From assembly GCA_036513415.1 (NCBI GenBank), contig DATBZA010000033.1, forward strand, positions 7,478 to 71,477: a stretch of 64,000 nucleotides of DNA, given 5' to 3'. The notes beneath the pieces were generated by a model. It worked only from the letters and a program-made list of their open reading frames with translations. It was not told where the DNA came from and made no database searches. Position 1 is the first letter of the stretch. Each line of letters starts with the position of its first letter. This stretch comes from 40CM-4-68-19 sp036513415 (lineage in GTDB: Bacteria; Myxococcota; Myxococcia; Myxococcales; 40CM-4-68-19). Position numbers and translations under genes: made by a program. Positions 38,505-46,949 of this stretch are shown piece after piece.

Positions 38505-40394
38505 ATGGGCGAACCGATCGATCCAGGCTATCTGGTGCCGGGGACCAGGATCGGGTTCTACCGGATCGTCTCCAGGGTCGCCGCCGGCGGCTTCGGCGTC
38601 CTCTACCGCGTCGAGCGGGACGGCCAGAACTATGCGCTCAAGATCGCCACCCACAGGCGGGACGAGATCACGCCGGACCAGCTCCGAAATCAGGAGGAGC
38701 GCGCCGACCGCGAGCTGGTGGCGCTCAAGTCGCTGGACCATCCCAATATCGTCCGGGTGCACGCTTTCGAGAGATGGCCGAGCCTGCGGGACGGCTATCC
38801 GTTCTTGATCATGGACTTCGTCGAGGGTGACCGGCTCAACGCCTGGGCAGCCAAGGAGCGCCCATCGCTCGTGACCATCTGCCAGGTCTTCCGCAAGATT
38901 GCCCTCGCCCTGCACGAGATGCACCGGATCGACATCTACCATCGCGATTTGAAATCCGACAACTTGCTGGTCCGGCGCGACGGAGAACCGATCATCGTCG
39001 ACTTCGGCATCGCCCGGCCGCTGCAGGCCCGCACCGTCACGCGGGACCACACGTTCGTGGGCACCTCGACGCACCTGCCGCCCGAGTACTGCCAATTCTT
39101 CAGCAGCGAGGCGTGCCAACACGGAGAACGCTTCCACTTCACGCCGCAAGGGGACCTGCACGCCGTGGGCTTCATGCTGTACGAGCTGCTGGCAGGCCGG
39201 CCGCCCTTTCCTCCGGCCGAGGATGACGTGGCGATGATGCTGACGATCATCCGCTGCGTGCCCCTCCCTGCGGCGGAGGTGAACCCGCGAGTGCCCCGCT
39301 CACTCGATGCCATCGCCGCGCGGCTCCTGGAAAAGGAGCCTGGGCGCCGGTACGCCGACGGGCAGCAGCTGGCCGACGCCCTGGAGCTGGCGCTCGCGCA
39401 GTCCGATCCGTCGTGGACCCAGCCCCACGCGGTCCCTCCGCCGCCAGGGCGGGATCGGCCCACGCGCGGCGACCGCTCGGGCGGCGCCCGGGCGCTGCCG
39501 TCGCGAGCCCGCGATGCCGGCTTCGCACCTTTGGTCTCTACCGGCGCAGCCACGCTCGAGTCGCGCTTGGTCAACGCGATCGCCGAAACCATGAGAGAGA
39601 CGGGCGCGGACATCAAACCGCCGCATTCGGCCACCGCCCTCAGCGTCGAGATCGTGCGGCGCGTCGAAGTCCCTACACGTGCTGCGCAGGAACGGCTGCC
39701 ACCACGCGCCAAGCGCTCGATCATGATCGTGGGCGGCGCGTGCGCGTTGCTCGCGCTCTCGACTGTGATCCGCGCGTCACCCGGTGTTCGCTTCGGGCGT
39801 TGGCCCGGCGCTTTGCCGCCGGCCGCGCTACAGGCGGCGCCGCTGCCGCCGGCTCCTGAGCAAGAGCTGCTTCGGTCCCGCGCTACCGATCTGGAATTGC
39901 CAACTCCGTCGACGTCGCTGAGCTCCACAACGCCGGCGGCCGTGCGAGTCCGAGAGGCCGGGAACCGCACCCACGTCGCGAATCCCGACTTCGGGATTAG
40001 CTCCGCAGCGTCAGCGGCCACCGAGGTCACCGAAGGGCACTCGCTCGGAGTTCCCGCAGGCGCCGAGTTGGCTGTGAGATTGCTGAGCAGCCTCGACGAC
40101 CATGCCCTGGCCGGAGCTTCGGTGGAGGCCCTGCTGATCCGCCGGGTGAAGGGTCACAAGCGCCGTTCGCTCCCCGCAGGAACCATCCTCTACGGGGTGG
40201 CGACCCAGAACGGTGGGCGCTTCGTTCTGCGTTTCAAGCGCGCCAAGCTGCCTGACGAGACGCAATTCGAGATCGACGGTCTCGCCTACGACGCGAGCGG
40301 CACGCACGGAATTGCTCCGACCAGGCTGAAAGCGGGTATCGCCGTGCTCGCCGCCGGCGAAGAATTCGTCGTGCTGATCCCGCAGGGTTTCTAA
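38505..40394 (+). CDS. Transmembrane Ser/Thr protein kinase
   Basis: The ATG at 38505 gives 629 residues. The kinase domain (about 18-290) has the Gly loop 'VAAGGFGVLYRV', Lys in 'YALKIATH', HRD as 'IYHRDLKSDNLLV', DFG as 'IIVDFGIARPL' and 'LPPEY' for APE. Insert 'SSEACQHGERFHFTPQGDLHAVG' precedes the F-helix Asp. A basic linker leads to one membrane helix (about 405-425). The outer region ends in a beta-rich segment ('SLPAGTILYGVATQNGGRFVLRFKRAKLPDETQFEIDGLAYDASG'). It may sense the envelope, and its gene lies 17 bp after the OmpA-fusion gene. Substrates unknown; FHA-GGDEF nearby is a candidate. Confidence 0.9.
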   Translation: MGEPIDPGYLVPGTRIGFYRIVSRVAAGGFGVLYRVERDGQNYALKIATHRRDEITPDQLRNQEERADRELVALKSLDHPNIVRVHAFERWPSLRDGYPFLIMDFVEGDRLNAWAAKERPSLVTICQVFRKIALALHEMHRIDIYHRDLKSDNLLVRRDGEPIIVDFGIARPLQARTVTRDHTFVGTSTHLPPEYCQFFSSEACQHGERFHFTPQGDLHAVGFMLYELLAGRPPFPPAEDDVAMMLTIIRCVPLPAAEVNPRVPRSLDAIAARLLEKEPGRRYADGQQLADALELALAQSDPSWTQPHAVPPPPGRDRPTRGDRSGGARALPSRARDAGFAPLVSTGAATLESRLVNAIAETMRETGADIKPPHSATALSVEIVRRVEVPTRAAQERLPPRAKRSIMIVGGACALLALSTVIRASPGVRFGRWPGALPPAALQAAPLPPAPEQELLRSRATDLELPTPSTSLSSTTPAAVRVREAGNRTHVANPDFGISSAASAATEVTEGHSLGVPAGAELAVRLLSSLDDHALAGASVEALLIRRVKGHKRRSLPAGTILYGVATQNGGRFVLRFKRAKLPDETQFEIDGLAYDASGTHGIAPTRLKAGIAVLAAGEEFVVLIPQGF

Positions 40395-40788
40395 GCATTC
40401 ACGACCGACGCTGTCACGCGGCGAGCGCAGTCAGCTCGAGCCGCTTCCGCAGCTACACCCTCGCGGGAGCCCTTGATTTCGCCCCTGCGGGCGGCGGTCG
40501 GTGGCACACCCCTGCCGCGCTCTGCTAGGCTGCGCGCGCTGTGGCAGAAGGCGACCAAGCTGCGCCTATCTGTCCTCGGTTCTGCCGGGCCACCTACTTC
40601 TACGACTGCTCGGCCTGGCCGCGAAGCGTTCCCTGGCCGAGCACCGCCCGGTCCGGAGATCGAGGGCTGAGCCGGAGGAGGTGGAAGACGACAATCCAGG
40701 TTGAGCACCCGCTGGTGCTCAGATCGCAAAGTGGGACGGATCGGAACCGTTGCACCCTGACGACACCTCTGTGAGGAGGACGGAATCC
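40395..40788 (+). promoter_or_regulatory. Upstream region of the inositol-type operon with a perfect operator-like palindrome
   Basis: This 394-bp gap has no convincing gene. It holds TGAGCACC (40702-40709) and GGTGCTCA (40714-40721), perfect 8-bp arms with a CGCT centre, 67 bp before the binding-protein ATG. The symmetry suits a LacI- or GntR-type repressor. GAGGAGG just before 40789 is the ribosome-binding site. No repressor gene is in the vicinity. Confidence 0.55.
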
Positions 40789-41727
40789 ATGAAGAGAGTG
40801 GCAATTGCACTGATGACGACCGCGGCGCTGGGCTTCGCTTCCACGGCGTCGGCCGCCGACAAGAAGGTCAAGATCGGCGTGACCATGGCGCTGTTCGACG
40901 ACGTGTGGCTGACCTTCGTCCGAGATGCGATGACGAAGAAGGGCGGCGCGCTCGGCGACGTCGACCTGACCATCGTCGATGCCAAGAACGACACGGCCAA
41001 ACAGGTCGGGCAGGTCGAGAACTTCCTGGCCCAGAAGATGGACGCGATCGTGATCCTGCCGGTGGACACGGCCGCGACCGGCCCCATGACCAAGGAGGTC
41101 ACCGCCGCCAAGACCCCGCTGGTCTACGTGAACCGCAAGCCCGACAACCTCCCCAAGGGCGTGCTCTACGTGGGCTCCGACTCCATCGACGCCGGCCAAT
41201 TCGTGGGCGAGGAGGTCAGCAAGGCAATCGGCGGGAAGGGCAACGTCGTCATCCTGATGGGCGAGCTCCAGAACGAGGCCGCCATCAAGCGGACCGAGGG
41301 CACCAAGAAGGTCCTCAAGAAGCACCCGGGCATCAAGATCATCCGCGAGCAGACCGGCAACTGGCAGCGCACGGAGGGCCGGACCATCATGGAGAACTGG
41401 CTCGCCTCCGGCGACAAGATCGACGCCGTCGCCTCCAACAACGACGAGATGGCGCTCGGCGCGCTCATGGCCATCAAGGCCGCGGGCAAGCTGGGCAAGA
41501 TCTACGTCGGCGGAACCGACGGCAGCCCGGACGCCCTTGACTCCATGGACAAGGGTGAGCTGAACATGAGCGTGTTCCAGGATCCCGTCGGCCAGGGCGA
41601 GGGCGCGATCGAGGGGGCCTACCTCGCGGCCAAGCACCAGCCCAACCCGCGCGCCAAGAGCGACGTCATCTGGATCCCGTACCAGAAGATCACCAAGGAG
41701 AACTACAAGTCGTTCATGAAGAAGTAG
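40789..41727 (+). CDS. ibpA: Sugar (probably myo-inositol) ABC transporter periplasmic binding protein
   Basis: The ATG at 40789 follows GAGGAGG. The 312 residues begin with a signal peptide (about 1-23, 'ALMTTAALGFASTASA') and form a type I periplasmic binding protein: 'KVKIGVTMALFDDVWLTFVRDAM', 'FLAQKMDAIVILPVDTAATGP', 'TPLVYVNRKPD', 'VASNNDEMALGALMAIKAAG' and 'GGTDGSPDALDSMDKGELNMSVFQDPVGQG'. It belongs to the CUT2 branch. Inositol is inferred because the downstream genes encode a 2-keto-myo-inositol isomerase-like and an inositol-dehydrogenase-like enzyme. Confidence 0.7.
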   Translation: MKRVAIALMTTAALGFASTASAADKKVKIGVTMALFDDVWLTFVRDAMTKKGGALGDVDLTIVDAKNDTAKQVGQVENFLAQKMDAIVILPVDTAATGPMTKEVTAAKTPLVYVNRKPDNLPKGVLYVGSDSIDAGQFVGEEVSKAIGGKGNVVILMGELQNEAAIKRTEGTKKVLKKHPGIKIIREQTGNWQRTEGRTIMENWLASGDKIDAVASNNDEMALGALMAIKAAGKLGKIYVGGTDGSPDALDSMDKGELNMSVFQDPVGQGEGAIEGAYLAAKHQPNPRAKSDVIWIPYQKITKENYKSFMKK

Positions 41728-41747
41728 CCAGACCGAAGCGACCGGTC

Positions 41748-41773
41748 CCCGCCGGCGCCCTCGCGCCGGCGGG
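41748..41773 (+). other. Intra-operon stem-loop between binding-protein and ATPase genes
   Basis: CCCGCCGGCGC (41748-41758), CCTC, GCGCCGGCGGG (41763-41773) is a perfect 11-bp GC stem with a 4-base loop and no U-run. It lies 21 bp after the binding-protein stop and 20 bp before the ATPase start. Such hairpins protect the upstream mRNA from 3' exonucleases, which lets the binding protein be made in excess over the membrane parts. Role inferred. Confidence 0.7.
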
Positions 41774-41793
41774 ATTCACCGGAGGGCCGCGCG

Positions 41794-43299
41794 ATGAGCG
41801 AGCACGTCCTCAGGATGCAGGGCATCTCCAAGCGGTTCCCCGGCGTTCATGCGCTGGACCAGGTCCAGCTGAACGTGCGCAAAGGGACCGTGCACGCCCT
41901 CATGGGAGAGAACGGGGCGGGCAAGTCCACCCTGATGAAGTGCCTGATCGGGATCTACGCGCCCGACTCCGGGACCATCGAGTTCAAGGGCCAGGAGGTG
42001 AGGATCGGCAATACCCACCACGCGCTCTCCATGGGTATCTCGATGATCCACCAGGAGCTCTCCCCCGTTCCGCACATGACGGTGGCGGAGAACATCTTCC
42101 TGGGGCGCGAGCCGCTCACCTGGTACGGGCTGGTCGACATGCGGGAGCTCAACCGGCGCACGAGGGAGCTCCTCGGCCGGCTCGGGATCGCGGTCGCCCC
42201 CGAAAAGAAGATGGTGGAGCTTTCCATCGCCAACACGCAGCTGGTCGAGATCGCCAAGGCGATCTCCTACGACTCGAGCCTGATCGTCATGGACGAGCCC
42301 ACCTCGGCCATCACCGAGGCCGAAGTGGCGAACCTCCACAACATCATCCGCTCGCTCCGGGACCGGGGCGTCTCGATCATCTACATCACCCACAAGATGG
42401 ACGAGGTGTTCAAGATCTGCGACGAGGTCACCGTCCTGCGCGACGGCCGGTACGTGGGCACGAGCCCGATAAAGGCCCTCTCGCACGACCTCCTCATCCA
42501 GAAGATGGTCGGCCGCGAGCTGACCGACATGTTCCACAAGGAGAAGACGCCCGTCGGCGAGCCGATCCTGTACGTGCGGAACTACTCCGGCAAGCGGTTC
42601 CGCGGGGTGACCTTCCAGGTGCGGCGCGGCGAGATCTTCGGCGTGGCGGGGCTCATGGGCGCCGGGCGAACCGAGCTGCTGGAGACCATCTTCGGCGTCC
42701 ACCCGCGGACGTCGGGCGAGATCTACCTGCACGGGAAGAGGGTGGAGATCCGGCAGCCCTCGGACTCCATCCGGCACGGGTTCGCGCTCCTGACCGAGGA
42801 CCGGAAGCTCAGCGGCCTGTACATGAACGCGACCGTCCGCGACAACATCTCCATCGCCAACCTGCTCCGCTACCTGGCCGGACCGTTCGTCCGGTTCCGC
42901 AAGGTCGCCGCCGACTGCGAGCGGATGCGCAAGGCGCTCCGCATCAAGACCCCCAGCCTCCTGCAAAAGGTAAGGAACCTCTCGGGCGGGAACCAACAAA
43001 AAGTCTTGCTCTCCCGCTGGCTGCTGACCGAGCCGGAGATCCTGATCCTCGACGAGCCCACGCGCGGCATCGACGTGGGCGCCAAGGCCGAGATCTACCG
43101 GCTGATGGTCGACCTGGCTCGGAGCGGCAAAGCCATCATCATGATTTCGTCCGAGCTGCCCGAGGTCCTCGGCATGTGCGACCGCATCATGGTGATGCAC
43201 GAGGGCGACAAAGTGGGCGAGCTGGTGCGCGGCGACGCGACCCAGGAACGGGTCCTCCAGATGGCCACCGGCCTCAACCTGACAACCGCCAGCGCCTGA
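41794..43299 (+). CDS. iatA: Sugar ABC transporter ATPase, double-domain (IatA/RbsA type)
   Basis: The 501 residues hold two nucleotide-binding domains. The first is complete: Walker A GENGAGKST (about 35-43), 'MIHQELSPVPHMTVAENIFLGREP', Walker B 'LIVMDEPTSAIT' and H-loop 'YITHKMDE'. In this half the signature is degenerate ('VELSIANTQLVEIAKAIS'). The second has Walker A altered to 'GLMGAGRTELLETIFG', signature 'NLSGGNQQKVLLSRWLL' and 'LILDEPTRGIDVGAK'. This asymmetry is normal for CUT2 ATPases. It is the energy module of the importer. Confidence 0.88.
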   Translation: MSEHVLRMQGISKRFPGVHALDQVQLNVRKGTVHALMGENGAGKSTLMKCLIGIYAPDSGTIEFKGQEVRIGNTHHALSMGISMIHQELSPVPHMTVAENIFLGREPLTWYGLVDMRELNRRTRELLGRLGIAVAPEKKMVELSIANTQLVEIAKAISYDSSLIVMDEPTSAITEAEVANLHNIIRSLRDRGVSIIYITHKMDEVFKICDEVTVLRDGRYVGTSPIKALSHDLLIQKMVGRELTDMFHKEKTPVGEPILYVRNYSGKRFRGVTFQVRRGEIFGVAGLMGAGRTELLETIFGVHPRTSGEIYLHGKRVEIRQPSDSIRHGFALLTEDRKLSGLYMNATVRDNISIANLLRYLAGPFVRFRKVAADCERMRKALRIKTPSLLQKVRNLSGGNQQKVLLSRWLLTEPEILILDEPTRGIDVGAKAEIYRLMVDLARSGKAIIMISSELPEVLGMCDRIMVMHEGDKVGELVRGDATQERVLQMATGLNLTTASA

Positions 43300-43311
43300 A
43301 GGGAAGCCGCC

Positions 43312-44361
43312 GTGAATTCGACCGCCCAACCGACGACCAAGGCATCCCTCAAGGCGACCGCGATCTCCGCGATTGCCCGCCACGTCACGGGCGACAAGGT
43401 GAGGGCGCTGATCTCGCAGTACGGGATCTTCCTCATCTTCGGGCTGATGATCATCGTGGCCTCGTTCCTCTCGCCCGCGTTCCTCACCACCACCAACATC
43501 GTCAACGTCATCCGGCAGATGTCGATCATCGGCCTCATCGCGCTGGGGGTGACCGGCGTGATCGTGTCCGGAGGCATCGACCTCTCCTCCGGCTCCGTGG
43601 TCGGGGCCGCCTGCGTGGTCGCGGCCAGCCTGGCTCAGCTCCCGGACCGGGCCTTCTACCCGGCCCTCGCCGGCAGCCCCGTGCTGGTCGCGGTACTGGC
43701 GGGGTGCGGAGTCGGGGCGCTAGCCGGCCTGATCAACGGCGCGCTCGTGGCCAAGACGGGCATCCCGCCCTTCATCGCCACGCTGGGGATGTACACCGCC
43801 GCCCGCGGGGCGGCCATGCTCTACACCACCGGCCGGCCGCTCTCGCACCTCTCCGATTCCTACAACGTCATCGGCCAGGGGGACTTCCTCAGCGTCCCGG
43901 TCCCCATCCTGATCCTGGTGGGGATGGCAATCGTAACGCACGTCCTCTACTCCCGGACCAAGTTCGGGAAGTACATCTATGCCATCGGCGGCAACGAGCA
44001 GGCGGCTCGGGTCTCCGGCATCAACGTAGGCCGGTACAAGATCCTCATCTACACCTACGCCGGCATGCTCTCCGGGCTGGCCGGCCTCGTCGTCTCCTCG
44101 CGAATCGGCTCGGGCCAGCCGGGCCTGGGGGTGGGGTACGAGCTCGACGGCATCGCCGCGGCCGTGATCGGCGGGACTTCGCTTTCCGCCGGCGGCATCG
44201 GCACCATCCCCGGCACCATCGTGGGCGCGCTGATCATCGGCGTGCTCAACAACACTCTCGACCTCGTCAACGTCTCGGCCTACTGGCAGCAGATCATCAA
44301 GGGCGGGATCATCGTCGGCGCCGTGGTCCTCGACCAGCGCAAGAACCGCGGCGATCGGTAG
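43312..44361 (+). CDS. iatP: Sugar ABC transporter permease (IatP/RbsC type)
   Basis: The GTG at 43312 lies 12 bp after the ATPase stop. The 349-residue CUT2 permease has a polar N-terminus of about 35 residues and eight to ten membrane helices. Family segments are 'NVIRQMSIIGLIALGVTGVIVSGGIDLSSGSVVGAAC', 'GLINGALVAKTGIPPFIATLGMYTAARG', 'TKFGKYIYAIGGNEQAARVSGINVGRYKIL' and 'YELDGIAAAVIGGTSLSAGGIGTIPGTIVGALIIGVLNNTLDL'. It forms the channel for the sugar, probably inositol. Confidence 0.87.
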   Translation: MNSTAQPTTKASLKATAISAIARHVTGDKVRALISQYGIFLIFGLMIIVASFLSPAFLTTTNIVNVIRQMSIIGLIALGVTGVIVSGGIDLSSGSVVGAACVVAASLAQLPDRAFYPALAGSPVLVAVLAGCGVGALAGLINGALVAKTGIPPFIATLGMYTAARGAAMLYTTGRPLSHLSDSYNVIGQGDFLSVPVPILILVGMAIVTHVLYSRTKFGKYIYAIGGNEQAARVSGINVGRYKILIYTYAGMLSGLAGLVVSSRIGSGQPGLGVGYELDGIAAAVIGGTSLSAGGIGTIPGTIVGALIIGVLNNTLDLVNVSAYWQQIIKGGIIVGAVVLDQRKNRGDR

Positions 44362-44391
44362 CCCCGACGCATTCCGACGGAGGAGGACGAC

Positions 44392-45213
44392 GTGAACCCT
44401 CGTGAACGGCTGTCGCTGAACCGCATCGCCCACCCGCAGCTTCCCCTTCCCGAGTTCCTGAGGCTCACCGCCGACCTCGGGATGAAGATGGCCGAGGTCC
44501 GGAACGACTTCGCCGAGAAGGGCGTCCTGGACGGCCTCTCCGAGGCACAGCTGAAGAAGGCCCTGGCCGAGACCGGCGTCCGGATCGTCACCATCAACGC
44601 CCTTTATCCCTTCGAGCACGGCAAACACTTGCGGGCCAATCTGGAGAAGCTGAAGGGGCTCATCGCGGAGGCCAGGAAGGTGAGCTGCCCGCACATCGTC
44701 ATGTGTCCCTTCAACGAGGTCGGCGACCCGCGCACCCCGGCCCAGCGCGACGCCGATCTGGTGGCCGCGCTGAACGCCTACGGCCCGCTTTTTGCTGATG
44801 CCGGTATGGTCGGCTTGATCGAGCCGCTCGGGTTCGAGCGCAGCTCCCTTCGCACCAAGCGAGCTGCCCTGGACGGCATCGCGAGGTGCGCCTACCCGAA
44901 AGCCTTCGCGCTCCTGCACGACACCTTCCACCACTACCTGAGCGGGGAGACCGACCTCTTCCCGCGCGAGACGGCGATGGTCCACGTATCGGGCGTGGTG
45001 GCCGGCAAGGCGAAGCGGGCCATCGAGGACGATGATCGGATCCTGGTGGACGCCTCCGACATCTTGGACAGCCGGGGTCAGGTGGCTGCGCTACTGAAGG
45101 GCGGTTGCCAGGCGCCGATCTCCTACGAGCCCTTCTCCCCCAGCATCCGCGCCCTGGCCGTGCCCGAGCTCAAGAAGGCCCTCCTGGAGAGCGTCAAGTA
45201 CCTCGTCGGCTGA
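44392..45213 (+). CDS. TIM-barrel sugar isomerase, 2-keto-myo-inositol isomerase (IolI)-like
   Basis: A GTG at 44392, with GGAGGAGGAC upstream, gives 273 residues of the xylose-isomerase-like TIM barrel. Features are 'SLNRIAHPQLPLPEFLRLTADLGMKMAEVRNDF', 'VRIVTINALYPF', 'CPHIVMCPFNEVGDPRTP', 'GLIEPLGFERSSLRTKRAAL' (metal-ligand Glu), 'FALLHDTFHHYLSGE' (Asp, His) and 'ISYEPFSPSIR' (final Glu). This matches the IolI-type family that interconverts inososes. In context it would act on the ketone made by the neighbouring dehydrogenase. Other sugar-isomerase roles cannot be excluded. Confidence 0.72.
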   Translation: MNPRERLSLNRIAHPQLPLPEFLRLTADLGMKMAEVRNDFAEKGVLDGLSEAQLKKALAETGVRIVTINALYPFEHGKHLRANLEKLKGLIAEARKVSCPHIVMCPFNEVGDPRTPAQRDADLVAALNAYGPLFADAGMVGLIEPLGFERSSLRTKRAALDGIARCAYPKAFALLHDTFHHYLSGETDLFPRETAMVHVSGVVAGKAKRAIEDDDRILVDASDILDSRGQVAALLKGGCQAPISYEPFSPSIRALAVPELKKALLESVKYLVG

Positions 45214-45249
45214 TCGAGGCCGAGCACCGAGCTGCGGCGGAGCGAAACC

Positions 45250-46263
45250 ATGGCCTACAAGGTCGGCGTGATCGGGACGGGCGCCATCGGCGTCGAGCAC
45301 GCGCGCCGGATCAATCAGCGGATCGGCGAGGCCAGCGTCGTGGCCGTGACCGACATCGACGGCAAGCGGGCCAAGGAGGTCGCGACTGGGATCGGGGCCC
45401 GGGCCCTTTCGACCGGCCGCGACGTGATCGCGGCCCCGGACGTGGACGTGGTGGTGGTCACTTCGTGGGGGCCGACCCACGAGGAGTTCGTGCTGGCCTC
45501 CATCGCCGCCGGGAAGCCCGTGTTCTGCGAGAAGCCGCTGGCCACCACGGCCGCGGGCTGCCTGCGCATCGTCGAGGCCGAGCTGAAGCATGGCAAGCGC
45601 CTGGTCCAGGTTGGTTTCATGCGCCGCTATGACGCGGGATACCGGGCGCTGCGCGAGGTCGTCGCCGGGGGCAAGATCGGGGACCCGCTCATGGTGCACT
45701 GCGCCCACCGGAACCTGTCGGTGGGCGACAGCTACACCACCGACATGGCCATCACGGACACGGTCATCCACGAGATCGACGTCCTGCGCTGGCTGCTGGA
45801 CGACGACTACGTCGCCGTCCAGGTGGTCTATCCGCGCAAGACGCGGAACGCCTCCAACCACCTCCGCGATCCCCAGCTGGTGATGATGGAGACGGCCAAG
45901 GGCATCCGCATCGACGTCGAGGTTTTCGTCAACTGCAAGTACGGCTACGACATCCAGTGCGAGGTGGTGGGCGAGACCGGCGTGGCCCGTCTACCCGAGC
46001 CTCCCGGCGTACCGTTGCGCAGCGAGGCGCGGCGCTCGGTGGGGATCCTGGTCGACTGGAAGCAGCGGTTCATCGAGGCCTACGACGTGGAGCTGCAGGC
46101 CTTCTTCGACGACCTGGGCCGCGGAGGCCCGACCGGCCCATCGTCCTGGGACGGCTACGCGGCGGCGGTCACGGCCGACGCCTGCGTCCAGGCGCAGCAG
46201 AGCGGCAAGGTGGTGCCGGTCTCGACCCGGCCGCGCCCTGCATTTTACGGCAGCCCCCGCTAG
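45250..46263 (+). CDS. iolG: Inositol 2-dehydrogenase-like oxidoreductase (Gfo/Idh/MocA family)
   Basis: The 337 residues show the N-terminal NAD-binding 'KVGVIGTGAIGVEHARRI', 'TSWGPTHEEFVLASIAAGKPVFCEKPLATT' with the catalytic EKP Lys (about residue 97), and 'VQVGFMRRYDAGYRALREVVAGGKIGDPLMVHCAHRN' and 'ITDTVIHEIDVLRWLLDDD' (catalytic Asp/His region). 'GFMRRYDAGY' and 'HEIDVLRWLL' are typical of IolG. It would oxidise imported myo-inositol to scyllo-inosose with NAD. The remaining iol genes are not in this window, and no iolR-type regulator is present. Confidence 0.82.
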   Translation: MAYKVGVIGTGAIGVEHARRINQRIGEASVVAVTDIDGKRAKEVATGIGARALSTGRDVIAAPDVDVVVVTSWGPTHEEFVLASIAAGKPVFCEKPLATTAAGCLRIVEAELKHGKRLVQVGFMRRYDAGYRALREVVAGGKIGDPLMVHCAHRNLSVGDSYTTDMAITDTVIHEIDVLRWLLDDDYVAVQVVYPRKTRNASNHLRDPQLVMMETAKGIRIDVEVFVNCKYGYDIQCEVVGETGVARLPEPPGVPLRSEARRSVGILVDWKQRFIEAYDVELQAFFDDLGRGGPTGPSSWDGYAAAVTADACVQAQQSGKVVPVSTRPRPAFYGSPR

Positions 46264-46304
46264 ACGGATACTGACCCGGGCGGCGAACGCTGAGGGCAAA
46301 GTTG

Positions 46305-46865
46305 TTACGGGACCGCCGGCGCGCTTCCGCGAAGCATGAAGAAGATGACCACGCCGGTCACTGAGACGTAGAGCCAGATCGGCAGCGTCACCCGGGCGAT
46401 CGCGCGGTGCTTCACGAAGGCGCGCTTCCACGCAAAGTACAAGGACGTGAGAGCCATGGGGACGATGCCCACGGAAAGCACGATGTGGCTCGCGAGGATG
46501 AAGAGATAGATCGCGCGGATGGGTCCTCGGCCCTGGAACTTCGTGTCGCCGTGGACGAAGTGGTACGCGAGATACCCGATGAGGAAAAGCGACGACGACA
46601 CGAACGCGGACACCTGGCAGTATTTGTGAAGCTGGATCGATTTGCGCCGGATGGCCACCCAGCCCGTCATGAGCAGGCAGGCGGAGAGCGCATTCAAGCT
46701 CGCGTTGACGGCGGGCATGAAGCGCAAGTCGAGCCCGGTCCCAGCGGTTCCGCGGCGGATGACCAGGATGTAGAACAGGAAGGCTACGGCGCTCACCGAG
46801 ACTACTGCGTTGAAGACGTAGAAGGTCCGGTCTGAGCGCGGCTGCGAGCTCGTGGTGGCTTCCAT
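46305..46865 (-). CDS. DUF420 family membrane protein
   Basis: The 186-residue protein has five predicted membrane helices and the DUF420 pattern: 'LRFMPAVNASLNALSACLLMTGWVAIRRKSIQLHKYCQVSAFVSSSLFLIGYLAYHFVHGDTKFQGRGPIRAIYLFILASHIVLSVGIVPMALTSLYFAWKR' and 'KHRAIARVTLPIWLYVSVTGVVIFFML'. Members are often encoded near SCO1 and cytochrome-oxidase genes. Several conserved His (for example in 'LHKYC', 'ASHIVL' and 'KHRAIAR') could bind metal or heme. Here the gene is isolated and convergent with the inositol operon. Confidence 0.87.
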   Translation of the reverse strand: MEATTSSQPRSDRTFYVFNAVVSVSAVAFLFYILVIRRGTAGTGLDLRFMPAVNASLNALSACLLMTGWVAIRRKSIQLHKYCQVSAFVSSSLFLIGYLAYHFVHGDTKFQGRGPIRAIYLFILASHIVLSVGIVPMALTSLYFAWKRAFVKHRAIARVTLPIWLYVSVTGVVIFFMLRGSAPAVP

Positions 46866-46949
46866 GCCCGGCTCTCATACCATGTCGGTCCTGGGAACGA
46901 GGGTCCCGTGTGAGCCAGGAAGTGGAGGAAAGGAACGACTGGGGTGCGC

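Noticed and set aside
41776..43383. A 535-codon minus-strand frame and an overlapping 821-codon plus-strand frame (41940-44405)
   Set aside because: Both are out-of-frame shadows of the importer ATPase and permease genes and show no family motifs.
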